Part shown: positions 38,488 through 47,894 of the stretch, one piece after another | Position numbering within the stretch: the first letter of the stretch is position 1 | Layout of the letters: the number at the start of each line of letters is the position of its first letter | Assembly: GCA_016706545.1 (NCBI GenBank) | Contig: JADJJK010000039.1 | Span: 18,076-82,075, forward strand | DNA from: Myxococcales bacterium | GTDB lineage: Bacteria > Myxococcota_A > Polyangia > Haliangiales > Haliangiaceae | Length of the DNA: 64,000 bases | Direction: 5' to 3' | Position numbers and translations under genes: made by a program | Notes under the pieces: generated by a model | Database searches by the model: none | Told to the model about the DNA's origin: nothing | The model's input: the letters and a program-made list of their open reading frames with translations, nothing else

Positions 38488-40296
38488 GTGGTCCGTCGCT
38501 TCAGCTCGATCAGCAACACGTCGGAGAACGCGGAGCTCTTGGCCGGGCAGGGCCGCTGGACCGAGGCCGAGCGCCAGTATCGGGAGCTCATCGGCCAGAC
38601 CCACGTCATCAACTACGAGTATGACGATTGGCTGCGTCGGCTGGGCGAGATCTATCGCCAGCTCCGGCGCAACCGCGAGGCCGCGTTCGTTCACCTGTAT
38701 CTGCACGAGCTGTCGCTGGTGCGCAGCTTGGCGTCGACCCCGGAGCTGACCGCGCTGCGCGCGCGCCTCGCCGAGATCGAGAAGCGCTGGGCGGACGCGG
38801 TGCGCCTCTACCGTGAGGCCAACATGCCAGTGCATGCGGCGGTGGCGCTGGAGCGCGGGGACGAAGTCGGCGAGGCGGCGGCGGCCTGGGAGTCGCTGCG
38901 CCAGCACCCGGGCCTGGCCCGGCGCGAGTACGAAGCGGCCCTGACGAGCTTCAACTACGGCATGGCGGCCGAACGCCACAGCCCGGGCTCGAGCGAGGCG
39001 CGGCGGGCGCTCATCGACAGTCAGCGCCGGCTCGAGCAGGTGGCCGACGAGCTGGAGACGGTCGGCGAGCGCGAGCGCGCGTTCGATTGCTTCCAGATCC
39101 TGCTGCGGCTGGGCAAGGAGTCCAAGCAGTTCGAGAACCTGGCGGAGGGCTACCTCAACTGCATCCGCGTGCTCAAGGACGACAACCTCAAGTTCTACGC
39201 GCTGCAGTACTACGAGGACTTCATCCGGCTCGCGCTCGAGCGCGACGAGTACCACGCCGCCGCCACGCTCTATCAGGAGGCGGCGGCGTACTCCGCGCGC
39301 GCCGGCCTGCCGTATGACCGTCACTATCAGCACAAGGCGGCGCTGACCTGGGTGCGCTGCGCGGAGACGTTCGTCGAGCGCGGCGCGCCGGTGCAGATGG
39401 TGGAGAACGCGCTCCTGGCCGCGACCTCGCAGTTCTCGGCCGTGGGCGACTACGCCTCGGTGCGGACCAGCTTCGAGCGGCTGGGCCAGCTCGAGCTGCC
39501 CGATCGCGCGCGCAAGCGCTTCCGCGCCATCGCCGCGCGCTACGCCGGGATGCCGGGCGCCGCGATCAACGTCCCCGGGTTGCCGAGCTATCTCAAGCAG
39601 CAGCACGCCTACGCGGACATCTGGTTCGCCGATCTGCTGGAGTGGGAGATGGACGGCGACCCGCTCGCGGTCGCGGCCTCGATCATCGGAGATCTGAAGT
39701 ACCCCAACGGGATCCGCCGCCGCGCGCTGGTGGTGGCGCTCACGGTGTGTGACGCGCAGCAGCGGCAGGTCTACGGGGAGCCCGAGGTGATGGCGCAGCT
39801 CGCGGAGCTCTTGGGCGAGCTGCAGACCTACGCGGCGCTGGCGCCGCTGGAGAAGCTCTACGCGCGCGCCGAGCCGGTGGTGCGGCGGGCCGCGGTGGCG
39901 GCGCTGCGGCACCTGTACTTCAAGCGCTCGTTCGTCATCTTGCGCAAGGCGCTGCAGGACGCAGACTCGCAGGTGCGAGAGGCCGCCGTGCGGGCGATGC
40001 TGGAGCTGCACTTCCCGCACGCCTTCAACCCGCTGGCCCGCATCTTCCGCGAGAGCACCGACGAGCGCGTGCGCGGCGCGGCGCTCAAGGCCATCAGCAT
40101 GATCCGGAGCGTGGAGGCCGGCGAGTTCCTGATCATGGTGATGCGACACGACAGCGGCGACGCCCGCGCCGCGGCGCGCGCCGGCCTTGCGGCCATGGAC
40201 AACCCCGACGTGTTGCCCATCATCCGCCAGCACTTCGAGATCGAGCCCAACCCGGAGGTGCGCGAGGCGCTGGGCGAGATGCTGCGGCGGGTGTGA
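38488..40296 (+). CDS. TPR/HEAT-repeat scaffold protein, last gene of the operon
   Basis: 602 residues from a GTG at 38488, three bases after the vWA stop. N-terminal two-thirds: TPR-like helical hairpins (ELLAGQGRWTEAERQYREL, AAFVHLYLHELSLV). C-terminal 150 residues: clear HEAT repeats (EPVVRRAAVAALRHLY, DSQVREAAVRAMLELH, DERVRGAALKAISMI, NPEVREALGEML). A binding scaffold for the motor complex or its substrate. Confidence 0.85.
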   Translation: MVRRFSSISNTSENAELLAGQGRWTEAERQYRELIGQTHVINYEYDDWLRRLGEIYRQLRRNREAAFVHLYLHELSLVRSLASTPELTALRARLAEIEKRWADAVRLYREANMPVHAAVALERGDEVGEAAAAWESLRQHPGLARREYEAALTSFNYGMAAERHSPGSSEARRALIDSQRRLEQVADELETVGERERAFDCFQILLRLGKESKQFENLAEGYLNCIRVLKDDNLKFYALQYYEDFIRLALERDEYHAAATLYQEAAAYSARAGLPYDRHYQHKAALTWVRCAETFVERGAPVQMVENALLAATSQFSAVGDYASVRTSFERLGQLELPDRARKRFRAIAARYAGMPGAAINVPGLPSYLKQQHAYADIWFADLLEWEMDGDPLAVAASIIGDLKYPNGIRRRALVVALTVCDAQQRQVYGEPEVMAQLAELLGELQTYAALAPLEKLYARAEPVVRRAAVAALRHLYFKRSFVILRKALQDADSQVREAAVRAMLELHFPHAFNPLARIFRESTDERVRGAALKAISMIRSVEAGEFLIMVMRHDSGDARAAARAGLAAMDNPDVLPIIRQHFEIEPNPEVREALGEMLRRV

Positions 40297-40416
40297 GGGC
40301 CGCGGCCGACGCGCGACGTGAGGTATGCTACGCAGGCTCTGGTGCTTTGCACCGGGTGATTGACACCACGCTCCTGGCGGCGTGCGCATGACCCAAGGCA
40401 ACCCAGGAAGGGACTC

Positions 40417-41352
40417 ATGAGGAATCAAACAGCACTGCTCGCGGTGAGGTATCTGGCGCTGGCCGCCTGGGTCCTGGTGCTCGGCTGCGACGCGCGCGCC
40501 ACCGCGACCGATCCGCAAGCCGCGGCGCCGCGCGCCGAGCAGAAGTCACGCGAGTACGAGTCGTGCGGCGCCACGGTGCATTGCGCCGATGAGCTGCGCT
40601 GCTACGACCAGCTCTGCTTGCGCACCCAGCGCTCGGTGGTGGGCGACTACCACGCGGCGCTTGGCGCTGCGCTGCGTGGGCGGGGCAAGGTAGCCGAAGC
40701 GGTGGTGGCGTACGCCGAGGCGCAGGCCCGCTACCTGGCGGACAAGGTGCCGCTGCCGCCGGATCTCGACTGCGCCTACGGCGGCGCGCTGGCGGCGAGC
40801 TCGGGCAAGAAGGAGCAGAGCGAGCTGGCCGCGCGGGTGCTGCACCGGTGCTTGATGGCGCTGCCGGTGGGCGGCGACGCCTACCGACGAGCGCTGGCTG
40901 ACCTGGCGCTCCTGGCGGAGGCCGGGCTGGATCCGGAGGTCCTGGGGAAGCCGGCGGCGGCGGACGTGTACTTGACGAAGGGACCCGCTCGCAAGCCCTC
41001 CGACGCGGTGACCGTGACCGCGACCGCCAACCCGATGCCCGGCGGCAAGACGTTCCCGCTCCTGGTCGAGAGCATCTCCAGCGTGGCGCTGCGGCCGGCG
41101 CTGATCGCGTGCTGGGAGGCTCACCTGGCGGCCACTAGCAAGGAGGAGCTGGTGGTCACGCTGGGGGTCAAGACCAAGTACACCGAGGAGTACGACGACG
41201 AGCCGGGCGTGAGCCAGGTGACGTTCGACGCTCCCGCGGCAGGTGGCGACAGCGCCGCCGACACGTGCGTGCGCGCGGCGCTGGAGCCGATCAAGAAGAC
41301 GCCGGGCCTGCGCGACAACGCGGCCACCAAGCTGACGATCACGATGAAGTGA
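40417..41352 (+). CDS. Lipoprotein of unknown function
   Basis: 311 residues from ATG 40417 (AAGGGA four bases upstream). Lipobox LVLGC, then a Cys-rich loop (YESCGATVHCADELRCYDQLC) that may form disulfides, a TPR-like helical hairpin (DYHAALGAALRGRGKVAEA), and a C-terminal domain with a strand pattern like TonB/AgmX-type repeats in myxobacterial envelope proteins (LVVTLGVKT...). Separated from the MoxR/vWA operon by 120 bases, so probably independent. Confidence 0.65.
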   Translation: MRNQTALLAVRYLALAAWVLVLGCDARATATDPQAAAPRAEQKSREYESCGATVHCADELRCYDQLCLRTQRSVVGDYHAALGAALRGRGKVAEAVVAYAEAQARYLADKVPLPPDLDCAYGGALAASSGKKEQSELAARVLHRCLMALPVGGDAYRRALADLALLAEAGLDPEVLGKPAAADVYLTKGPARKPSDAVTVTATANPMPGGKTFPLLVESISSVALRPALIACWEAHLAATSKEELVVTLGVKTKYTEEYDDEPGVSQVTFDAPAAGGDSAADTCVRAALEPIKKTPGLRDNAATKLTITMK

Positions 41353-41387
41353 GCGCTGGTGTCAGGGCGACGTCGCTGCGGAGGCGC

Positions 41388-42758
41388 TCAACGGGGATAG
41401 GGCACAGCCAAGCGCGGGGCGGCCTGGGCGACGGCCGCGCGGTCCACCTTGCCGTTGGCGTTGCGCGGCAAGCGCGCGAGGAGGACCACCTGGCGCGGGC
41501 GCTGGTGCGCCGGCAAGTGGCGGCGCCACAGCGCGGCGGCGCGCGGTAGGTCGAAGTCCTCGGCGGTGACGAGCGCGGCGGCCACCACGTGGCCCCAGCG
41601 ATCGTCGGGGACGGCGAACACGCAGGCGTCGAGGACGCCGGCGGTGGCGCGCAGCTCGTCCTCGAGGAGCTGCGGCGAGACCTTGTGCCCGCCGGTGATG
41701 ATGAGCTCGTCGGCGCGGCCGAGCACGTGCAGGACGCCGCGCGCGTCGAGCCATCCCAGGTCGCGGGTGACCAGGCGCGGCGCCGGCAGCAGCGGCTCGC
41801 CGAGATACCCGGCCATGCAGGTGGGGCCCTCGATCTCGATCTGCGCGGGCGCGTCCTGGGTGCCAGCGCGGACCGTGATCCCGGGCAGCGGCGGGCCGAT
41901 CGCGGTGGCGTCCGAGTCCGGGGCCACGTCGAGGTGCGCGGTCGCCACCTGCCCGAGCGTCTCGGTCATGCCGTAGGTCACCAGGAGCGGCACGCCGCGC
42001 TGCCACGCGCGCGCTCGCAAGACCGCGGGGCAAGGGGCGCCGCCGAGCAAGATCGCGCGCAGCGCGGGGGGCGCGGTGAAGCGCTCGTCGCTCAGCAGGT
42101 CCCAGAGCTGCGCCGGCACCAGCGAGACCTGGGTGGCGCAGGACTCCGCCAGCGCCTGCGGCAGCGGCCAGCGCTCGTGCTCCTCCACCAGCGCCACGGG
42201 TCTGCGTGCCACCAGGCTGCGCACCAGCGCGGCCAGCCCACCGGCGGCCGCCAGGGACAGCGTGACCAGCGTGAGATCGTCGTCGCGCCAGGGCAGGCGC
42301 TGGGCGTGCGCGCTGGCGGCGGCGAGCAGGGACGCGCGGCGGTGGACCACCCCGCGCGGCGAGCCGGTGGTGCCCGAGGTGAAGAGCACCACCGCGGCGT
42401 CGGCCGGGACCGGGTGCGCCGTCAGCGCGTCCTGCGCGAGCTGGCGGGCGCGCGCCGACTGCTGCGGGTGCAAGAGCCCAAGCGGGCGTCCCGCCTCCAG
42501 CGCGGCCCAGAGCTGCAGCACGGTGCCAGGCGTCCGCTCGGCGGACAGCGGCGCGGCGTGGAGGGGGGAGGCGCTGGCGGTCGGGCTCGAAGCCGGCGCT
42601 GGCGCGCGGTCCAAGAGCTCCGCCACCTTCGCCGCCGCGTCGGCGAAGGTCAGGCGCGCCGTGCGGGTGATCAGCGCCAGCCGCGTCGGGTGCTGCGCGG
42701 CGGCCGCGGAGATCGAGAGCGCGATCGACAGCGCGTCGTGCGGTCGCGGCAGCGTCAT
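41388..42758 (-). CDS. menE: o-Succinylbenzoate-CoA ligase
   Basis: 456 residues from the ATG at 42758, which overlaps the menC stop by four bases. Adenylate-forming enzyme that activates o-succinylbenzoate for ring closure. P-loop LFTSGTTGSPRGV, TYGMTE, a GHKVSP hinge region and the late Lys in RNANGKVDR are all present. The longer open frame upstream is only the shadow of menC. Last gene of the menaquinone operon. Confidence 0.95.
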   Translation of the reverse strand: MTLPRPHDALSIALSISAAAAQHPTRLALITRTARLTFADAAAKVAELLDRAPAPASSPTASASPLHAAPLSAERTPGTVLQLWAALEAGRPLGLLHPQQSARARQLAQDALTAHPVPADAAVVLFTSGTTGSPRGVVHRRASLLAAASAHAQRLPWRDDDLTLVTLSLAAAGGLAALVRSLVARRPVALVEEHERWPLPQALAESCATQVSLVPAQLWDLLSDERFTAPPALRAILLGGAPCPAVLRARAWQRGVPLLVTYGMTETLGQVATAHLDVAPDSDATAIGPPLPGITVRAGTQDAPAQIEIEGPTCMAGYLGEPLLPAPRLVTRDLGWLDARGVLHVLGRADELIITGGHKVSPQLLEDELRATAGVLDACVFAVPDDRWGHVVAAALVTAEDFDLPRAAALWRRHLPAHQRPRQVVLLARLPRNANGKVDRAAVAQAAPRLAVPYPR

Positions 42759-44068
42759 CGCGGTCCCCTTCTGCCGCCGGCGTCGCTGTCGTCGCTGTCG
42801 TCGCTGCCGCTGCTGTCGCTGCTGCCGACGCTGTCGTCGCTGTCGCGTGAGGCGAAGGCAAACAGCTCGTCCCCGCGCTGCTCGAGCCCAAGGCCCGCGT
42901 CGCCCGCCTGGCACACCGCGCCCTCCGTGAGCTGTGGCGGCGCCACCGGCCAGGCTGCCAGGCCCGGGTGGTGATCGAGCCCGACCGCGAGGTCGCCGCC
43001 CCCGGGCTGCGTCGGCGCGAGCGCGCGCGCCAGCTCCGCGCACGCCGCGAACGCCACCGGGCCCTCCAGCGCGTGGGTGGTCACCGTCGGCTTGCCGCAG
43101 CGCGCGGCCAGCGCGGCCAGCGCGCGGCCAGCGGTGAGCCCGCCCGCGCAGGTTGGCTTGACCACCAGCGCGGCGACCTGCGGCGAGCCGAGCGCCTCGG
43201 TGAGCTCCTGCTCGTCGAGCGTGAGCGCGGACTCGTCGAGCGCCACCGGCACCGGCCAGGCCACGCCGCGCGCGAGCTCGGCAGCAAGGTTGGCGCACGG
43301 CTCCTCGACGTACTCGAGCCCTGCGGGCGCCAGCTCCGACAGCCGCGCCGCCACCTCCGCGGCCGGCCACTGGCCGTTGGCGTCGCCGCGCAGCCGGGCG
43401 GTGGGCCAGCCCTCGCGCAGCGCGCACAAGAGCCGCGCGTCGGCCGCGGTGTCCGCCCCCAGCTTGACCTTGAAGCAGGAGACGCCGCGCGCCCAGGCCG
43501 CGCTCGCCTCTGCCGCCGAGCCGACCACGGCGTTCACCGCGACCCGCCGCGCCGCCGAGGCGCAGAGGAGCTGCGCCAGCGACACCTCGCGCCGCCGCGC
43601 CATCGCGCCGAGGAGCGCGGTCTCCAGCGCGAAGCGCAGCGCCGGCCAGGGCGCGGCCAGCTCACGCGCCAGCGCGGCGCAGCCGTCGACGTCATCGAGC
43701 GCGCGCCGCTCGCGCTCGGGCAGCTCCACGAGGGCGCGCGCCAGCGACGCCAGCGACGCGAGCGACGCCAGGTGGGCCAGGTGGGCCACCTGACGCTGAG
43801 GCGCGCGCGCGGTCGCCGCCGACAACCCTCCGAGCGGCTGCAGCGAGGACCGCCTGGGTGCCGCGACAGGCAGGGGGCAGGCCTCGCCCAGGCTGGTGGC
43901 CGAGCTGCCCTCGCGCTCGGGGCCGGACCAGGTGAGCTGCAGCAGCGTCCCCTCACGAAGCTGCGGGCCAAGGCGGATCGCCGCCCCGGTGCCGGCCACC
44001 GCGAAGCGGAGCGAGCGCCACTTGACCCCGATCACCGCGACCTCGGCGCGCGACGAGGCCGGCGTCAT
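42755..44068 (-). CDS. menC: o-Succinylbenzoate synthase
   Basis: 437 residues from the ATG at 44068. Enolase-superfamily dehydratase. The catalytic KxK is in CFKVKLGAD; metal ligands are DANGQW, EEPC and LDES; VVKPTCAGG carries the second Lys. The chain is longer than usual: a low-complexity insert near residue 85-110 (SLASLASLAR) and a Ser/Asp tail of about 30 residues at the C-terminus, encoded by gtcgctgtc-like tandem repeats. The tail is atypical and probably disordered. Confidence 0.93.
   Translation of the reverse strand: MTPASSRAEVAVIGVKWRSLRFAVAGTGAAIRLGPQLREGTLLQLTWSGPEREGSSATSLGEACPLPVAAPRRSSLQPLGGLSAATARAPQRQVAHLAHLASLASLASLARALVELPERERRALDDVDGCAALARELAAPWPALRFALETALLGAMARRREVSLAQLLCASAARRVAVNAVVGSAAEASAAWARGVSCFKVKLGADTAADARLLCALREGWPTARLRGDANGQWPAAEVAARLSELAPAGLEYVEEPCANLAAELARGVAWPVPVALDESALTLDEQELTEALGSPQVAALVVKPTCAGGLTAGRALAALAARCGKPTVTTHALEGPVAFAACAELARALAPTQPGGGDLAVGLDHHPGLAAWPVAPPQLTEGAVCQAGDAGLGLEQRGDELFAFASRDSDDSVGSSDSSGSDDSDDSDAGGRRGPR
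42784..42848. repeat. Triplet/6-bp repeat coding the MenC Ser/Asp tail
   Basis: Imperfect tandem copies of gtcgctgtc and gccgctgct, which on the minus strand encode alternating Asp and Ser up to 12 codons before the menC stop. Confidence 0.8.
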
Positions 44069-44252
44069 GGCCCGTGCTCCGCGGCGCGAGCGCGGGGTCG
44101 CGAGACCTCGCGCCGGGGTCTGCCAGGGGCCAGGAGGGACTGCAAGCCACCCACGCTCGTCGTGGTAGCACGGCGCGACGCGGCCGTCCTGGCCTCGGCG
44201 AGACGGCCATCGCCAAGCGCGCAGACCACAAGCGCCACCGGGCCGTCGCAGA

Positions 44253-45158
44253 TCACTGGTAGGCGCGCGCGAGCACGAGCCCGGCGGCCAGCAGCATGGA
44301 GTACAGCAACATGAGCTGCGCGGTCTGCGCCAGGCAGCGGTTGTGCGCGGGGCCGTCCTTGGCGGACCAGAGCTGACGGGCGCGCGCCACCGCGAGCGGC
44401 GCCGACCCCAGCGGCAACAGCAGCCACAGCGAGCCGCGCGCGACGGCCAGCGCCAGGGCGGTGCCGTACGCGCCGCAGAGGAGCGCCAGGTACTCGCCCC
44501 AGGCGCCGCGGCGCCCCAGCCGCACCGCCAGGGTGCGCTTGTTCGCGCGGGTGTCGGTGTCGATGTCGCGCGCGTTGTTGACGACGAGGATCGCCGTGGC
44601 CAGGCAGCCCACGCCGAAGCCGGCGTAGAGTGAAAGGCCTGGCACCTGGCCGAGCTGCACGTACGCGGTGCCGGCGACCGCGACGAAGCCAAAGAACAGC
44701 ATCACGAACACGTCGCCCAGCCCGTGATACGCCAGCGGCCACGGCCCGCCGGTGTAGGCCAGCGCGGCGAGGATCGACGCCACGCCGATGCCCACCACCG
44801 GCCAGCCGCGCAGGGCCACCAGGTAGCTGCCCACTGCCAGCGCGGCGAGGACGCACAGCGCGGTCGCGAGCTTCATCGCGCGCGCAGAGATGAGCCCCGC
44901 CGCCACCGCGCGCACCGGGCCGACGCGGTCGGGTCCATCGGCGCCGCGCTCCGCGTCAAAGACGTCGTTGGCGAAGTTGGCGGCGAGCTGCAGGAGCAGC
45001 GCGCCGGCCAAGGCGGCCAGCGCAGGTGCCGCGGCCACCGCGCCCGCGACGTGTGCGCACGCGGTGCCGACGACGACCGGCGCCACCGCGGCCGGCAGGG
45101 TGCGCGGTCGCGCGGCGGCCAACCAGATCTGCGAGCGTGAGGAGGCCTGAGGGGGCAT
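44253..45158 (-). CDS. menA: 1,4-Dihydroxy-2-naphthoate polyprenyltransferase
   Basis: 301 residues from the ATG at 45158. UbiA-family membrane enzyme that joins the naphthoate ring to the polyprenyl chain. Both Asp-rich motifs are present: ANFANDVFDAERGAD and NNARDIDTDTRANKRTL. Eight or nine membrane helices. 17 bases after menB and 184 bases before menC; the latter gap shows no gene. Confidence 0.93.
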   Translation of the reverse strand: MPPQASSRSQIWLAAARPRTLPAAVAPVVVGTACAHVAGAVAAAPALAALAGALLLQLAANFANDVFDAERGADGPDRVGPVRAVAAGLISARAMKLATALCVLAALAVGSYLVALRGWPVVGIGVASILAALAYTGGPWPLAYHGLGDVFVMLFFGFVAVAGTAYVQLGQVPGLSLYAGFGVGCLATAILVVNNARDIDTDTRANKRTLAVRLGRRGAWGEYLALLCGAYGTALALAVARGSLWLLLPLGSAPLAVARARQLWSAKDGPAHNRCLAQTAQLMLLYSMLLAAGLVLARAYQ

Positions 45159-45175
45159 GGCGTCCGCCGGAGGGC

Positions 45176-46000
45176 TCACGGGTAGCGCGGGAACTTGGAG
45201 AAGTCCGGATCGCGCTTCTCGAGGTAGGCCTCCTTGCCTTCCTTCCCCTCGTCGGTCGTGTAGTACATGAGCGTCGCCGAGCCCGCGAACGCCATCATGC
45301 CGGCCTGGCCGTCGCAGTCGGCGTTCATCGCCATCTTGAGGAAGCGCAGCGCGGTGGGGGAGTGCTCCAGCATCTCGCGGCACCACGTCACGGTGGTCTC
45401 CTCGAGCTCGGCCAGCGGCACCACGGTGTTGACCAGCCCCATGTCCAGCGCTTCCTTGGCGCCGTACTGCCGGCACAGGTACCAGATCTCTCGCGCCTTC
45501 TTCTGCCCGACGATGCGCGCCATGTACGAGCTGCCAAAGCCGGCGTCGAAGCTGCCCACCCGCGGCCCGGTCTGGCCGAAGCGCGCGTTGTCGGCGGCGA
45601 TGGTCAGGTCGCACACCAGGTGCAGCACGTGGCCGCCGCCGATGGCGTAGCCGGCCACCATCGCGACCACCGGCTTGGGCAGGTAGCGGATGCGCATCTG
45701 CAGGTCGAGCACGTTGAGGCGCGGCACGCCGTCGCCGCCGACGTAGCCGCCATGGCCGCGGACGCGCTGATCGCCGCCGGAACAGAAGGCGTCGGGGCCC
45801 TCGCCGGTGAGGATCACCACGCCCACCGAGGCGTCGTCGCGCGCGTCGTCGAAGGCGCGGATCATCTCCATCACCGTCTGCGGCCGGAAGGCGTTGCGCA
45901 CCTCGGGGCGGTTGATGGTGATCTTGGCGATGCCATCGCCGCTCTTGTCGTAACGGATGTCTTCGTAGCCAGCGATGGAGGTCCAGGTAACAGCAGTCAT
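45176..46000 (-). CDS. menB: 1,4-Dihydroxy-2-naphthoyl-CoA synthase
   Basis: 274 residues. Crotonase-fold enzyme that closes the second ring. Oxyanion-hole segments FCSGGDQ and GYAIGGGHVLHL and the MenB-specific GPRVGSFDAGFGSSYMARIVG are intact. AAGGAG six bases before the ATG is the strongest ribosome-binding site of the operon and follows the 100-base gap after menD, so MenB may be made in excess of the coupled genes before it. Confidence 0.97.
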   Translation of the reverse strand: MTAVTWTSIAGYEDIRYDKSGDGIAKITINRPEVRNAFRPQTVMEMIRAFDDARDDASVGVVILTGEGPDAFCSGGDQRVRGHGGYVGGDGVPRLNVLDLQMRIRYLPKPVVAMVAGYAIGGGHVLHLVCDLTIAADNARFGQTGPRVGSFDAGFGSSYMARIVGQKKAREIWYLCRQYGAKEALDMGLVNTVVPLAELEETTVTWCREMLEHSPTALRFLKMAMNADCDGQAGMMAFAGSATLMYYTTDEGKEGKEAYLEKRDPDFSKFPRYP

Positions 46001-46100
46001 TGAAGGCTCCTTACACCATACATAGCGGGGACGCAGGGAGAAATGACGGATCTCGGCGGCGCGCCAAGCGGAAGGGGCTGGGCGGACCTGCAGCGGAACG

Positions 46101-47894
46101 TCACGGCGTCAGCTCTGCGAGCGCGGCGGCGCGCACTGCCTTCGCCCCGTCGCTTGCCACCGGGGCGTGGATCAGCGTGGCGCCCGGCGTGGTCAGCGCT
46201 GCGCGCACCGCGCTCGCCACTTCGCCGGCGCCGCGCGCGAGGGTGGCGCGCACGCCAAAGCCGCGCGCCACCGCCACCGGATCCAGCCGCGGCGCGGTGG
46301 TGAAGTAGCGCTCGTAGTCCGCGGCCGGCAGGCCCGCGCTCGCCACCGGCAGGTGATCGAAGATCCGTCCGCCGCCGTTGTCCACCACCAGCAAGGCCAG
46401 CGGCGCGCGCGCCGTGGCCGCCACCGCCAGCGCGCCTGCGTCATGCGCGAACGTGACGTCGCCCATGATCGCCAGCACGGCGTGTCCATCCACCGCGGCG
46501 CCGGCGGCGCCTGCGATCATGCCGTCGATGCCGCTGGCGCCGCGCTGGGTCGCGACCGGCAGCCACGCCGCCAGCCGGCTGGCCGGCGGCAGCGAGATCC
46601 AGTCGAGCACGCGCACCGGCAGGCTGTTGCCCACCACCAGCCGCGGCGGCCGGGGCTCGGTGCTCGCGAGCTCAGCGCAGGTGGTGAGCGCCGCGGCGAG
46701 CACCGCGACCTCGTTGTCTGGCACCGCGGCGATCGCGGCGCGCAGCGCCTTGGCCGCGCGGCGCTCGGACTCTGCCCAGCACGCCGCGAACGGAAGGCCC
46801 CGGGCGGCCAGCTTGTGCCGCTGCACGGCCAGGCGCAGCCGATGCAGCGTCTGCGCCGGATCTCCGAGCACCACCCGCGCGGTCGATGAGGCGTCTTGCC
46901 AGCGCCGCGCCACCACCCAGCGCTGCGCGCCAGCGGTGAGCGCCGCGGCGGCGGCGTGCCAGCCCGGCGCGACCGGCTCGGCCCCGAGCTGGAGCAGGAG
47001 CCTCGGCGCGGCGGCCTCGGGTGGGCCGTCAGTCCAGCTCGACAGCAGCAGGTCCGCGCTGTCGACGCCGACGACGGCCGCCGGGCGAGGGCCCAGGCGG
47101 AGCTGACTCCCGGCCTCGGCCAGCAGCGGATATCCCGCGAGCTCGGCCAGCGCCAGGAGGTCGCCGCGCGCCGCCGCGAAGGACTCCGGCAGGGCGCCAA
47201 CGACCAGCAGCCCGCGCGGCTCGGCCGCGATGGCCTGCGCCAGCTCCTCGATCATCTCGGACGCGGGCTCCAGCGACGCGGCGTGGGCGGCCACCGGCTG
47301 CGCGACCAGCCGGCGCGCCTCCGCCGCCAGCGCCAGCTCGGCCTCTCCAGCCGGGGAGCCTGGCTCGAGCGGCTTGCGCAGGGGCACGTTCACGTGGACC
47401 GGTCCGGGAACCGGACCGCGCGCCGCGGCGACCGCCTGCATCACCCGTCGGCGCACCGCGCGCAACCCAAGCGCCGAGGCGGTGGGCGGCCCCAGGTCCG
47501 CGTGCAGCCGCACCTGGTCGCCGAAGATCCGCGCCTGCGCGATGGTCTGCGAGGCGCCGGCGTCCTGCAGCTCTGGAGGGCGATCCGCGGACACGATGAC
47601 CAGCGGGATCTCGGCCATCGCCGCTTCGATGACCGCGGGCAGGTAGTGCCCCGGCGCGCTGCCGCTGGTACACAAGAGCGCGGTCGGCCGGCCGCTGGAT
47701 CTCGCCACCGCCAGCGCGTAAAACGCCGCGGCGCGCTCGTCGATGATCACCGTGACCGGCAGGCGCTGGCTGCGCCAGAGCGCGGTCACAAGCGGCGTGG
47801 ACCGAGAGCCGGGGCTGAGCACGCACCGCTCCACGCCGGCCTCGGCGAGCGCGGCCACCAGCACGTCCGTCCACAAGGTCTGCAGCGCGCTCAT
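46101..47894 (-). CDS. menD: SEPHCHC synthase
   Basis: 597 residues from the ATG at 47894, overlapping the menF stop by four bases. Thiamin-diphosphate enzyme that joins 2-oxoglutarate to isochorismate. N-terminal CVLSPGSRSTPLV, the catalytic-Glu region VIIDERAAAFYALA, and the cofactor motif GDVTFAHDAGALAV with DNGGGRIF downstream. Confidence 0.95.
   Translation of the reverse strand: MSALQTLWTDVLVAALAEAGVERCVLSPGSRSTPLVTALWRSQRLPVTVIIDERAAAFYALAVARSSGRPTALLCTSGSAPGHYLPAVIEAAMAEIPLVIVSADRPPELQDAGASQTIAQARIFGDQVRLHADLGPPTASALGLRAVRRRVMQAVAAARGPVPGPVHVNVPLRKPLEPGSPAGEAELALAAEARRLVAQPVAAHAASLEPASEMIEELAQAIAAEPRGLLVVGALPESFAAARGDLLALAELAGYPLLAEAGSQLRLGPRPAAVVGVDSADLLLSSWTDGPPEAAAPRLLLQLGAEPVAPGWHAAAAALTAGAQRWVVARRWQDASSTARVVLGDPAQTLHRLRLAVQRHKLAARGLPFAACWAESERRAAKALRAAIAAVPDNEVAVLAAALTTCAELASTEPRPPRLVVGNSLPVRVLDWISLPPASRLAAWLPVATQRGASGIDGMIAGAAGAAVDGHAVLAIMGDVTFAHDAGALAVAATARAPLALLVVDNGGGRIFDHLPVASAGLPAADYERYFTTAPRLDPVAVARGFGVRATLARGAGEVASAVRAALTTPGATLIHAPVASDGAKAVRAAALAELTP

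Noticed and set aside
41388..43427. A 679-residue MenE with an N-terminal extension
   Set aside because: The extension is the shadow of menC; menE has a good start at 42758 overlapping the menC stop.
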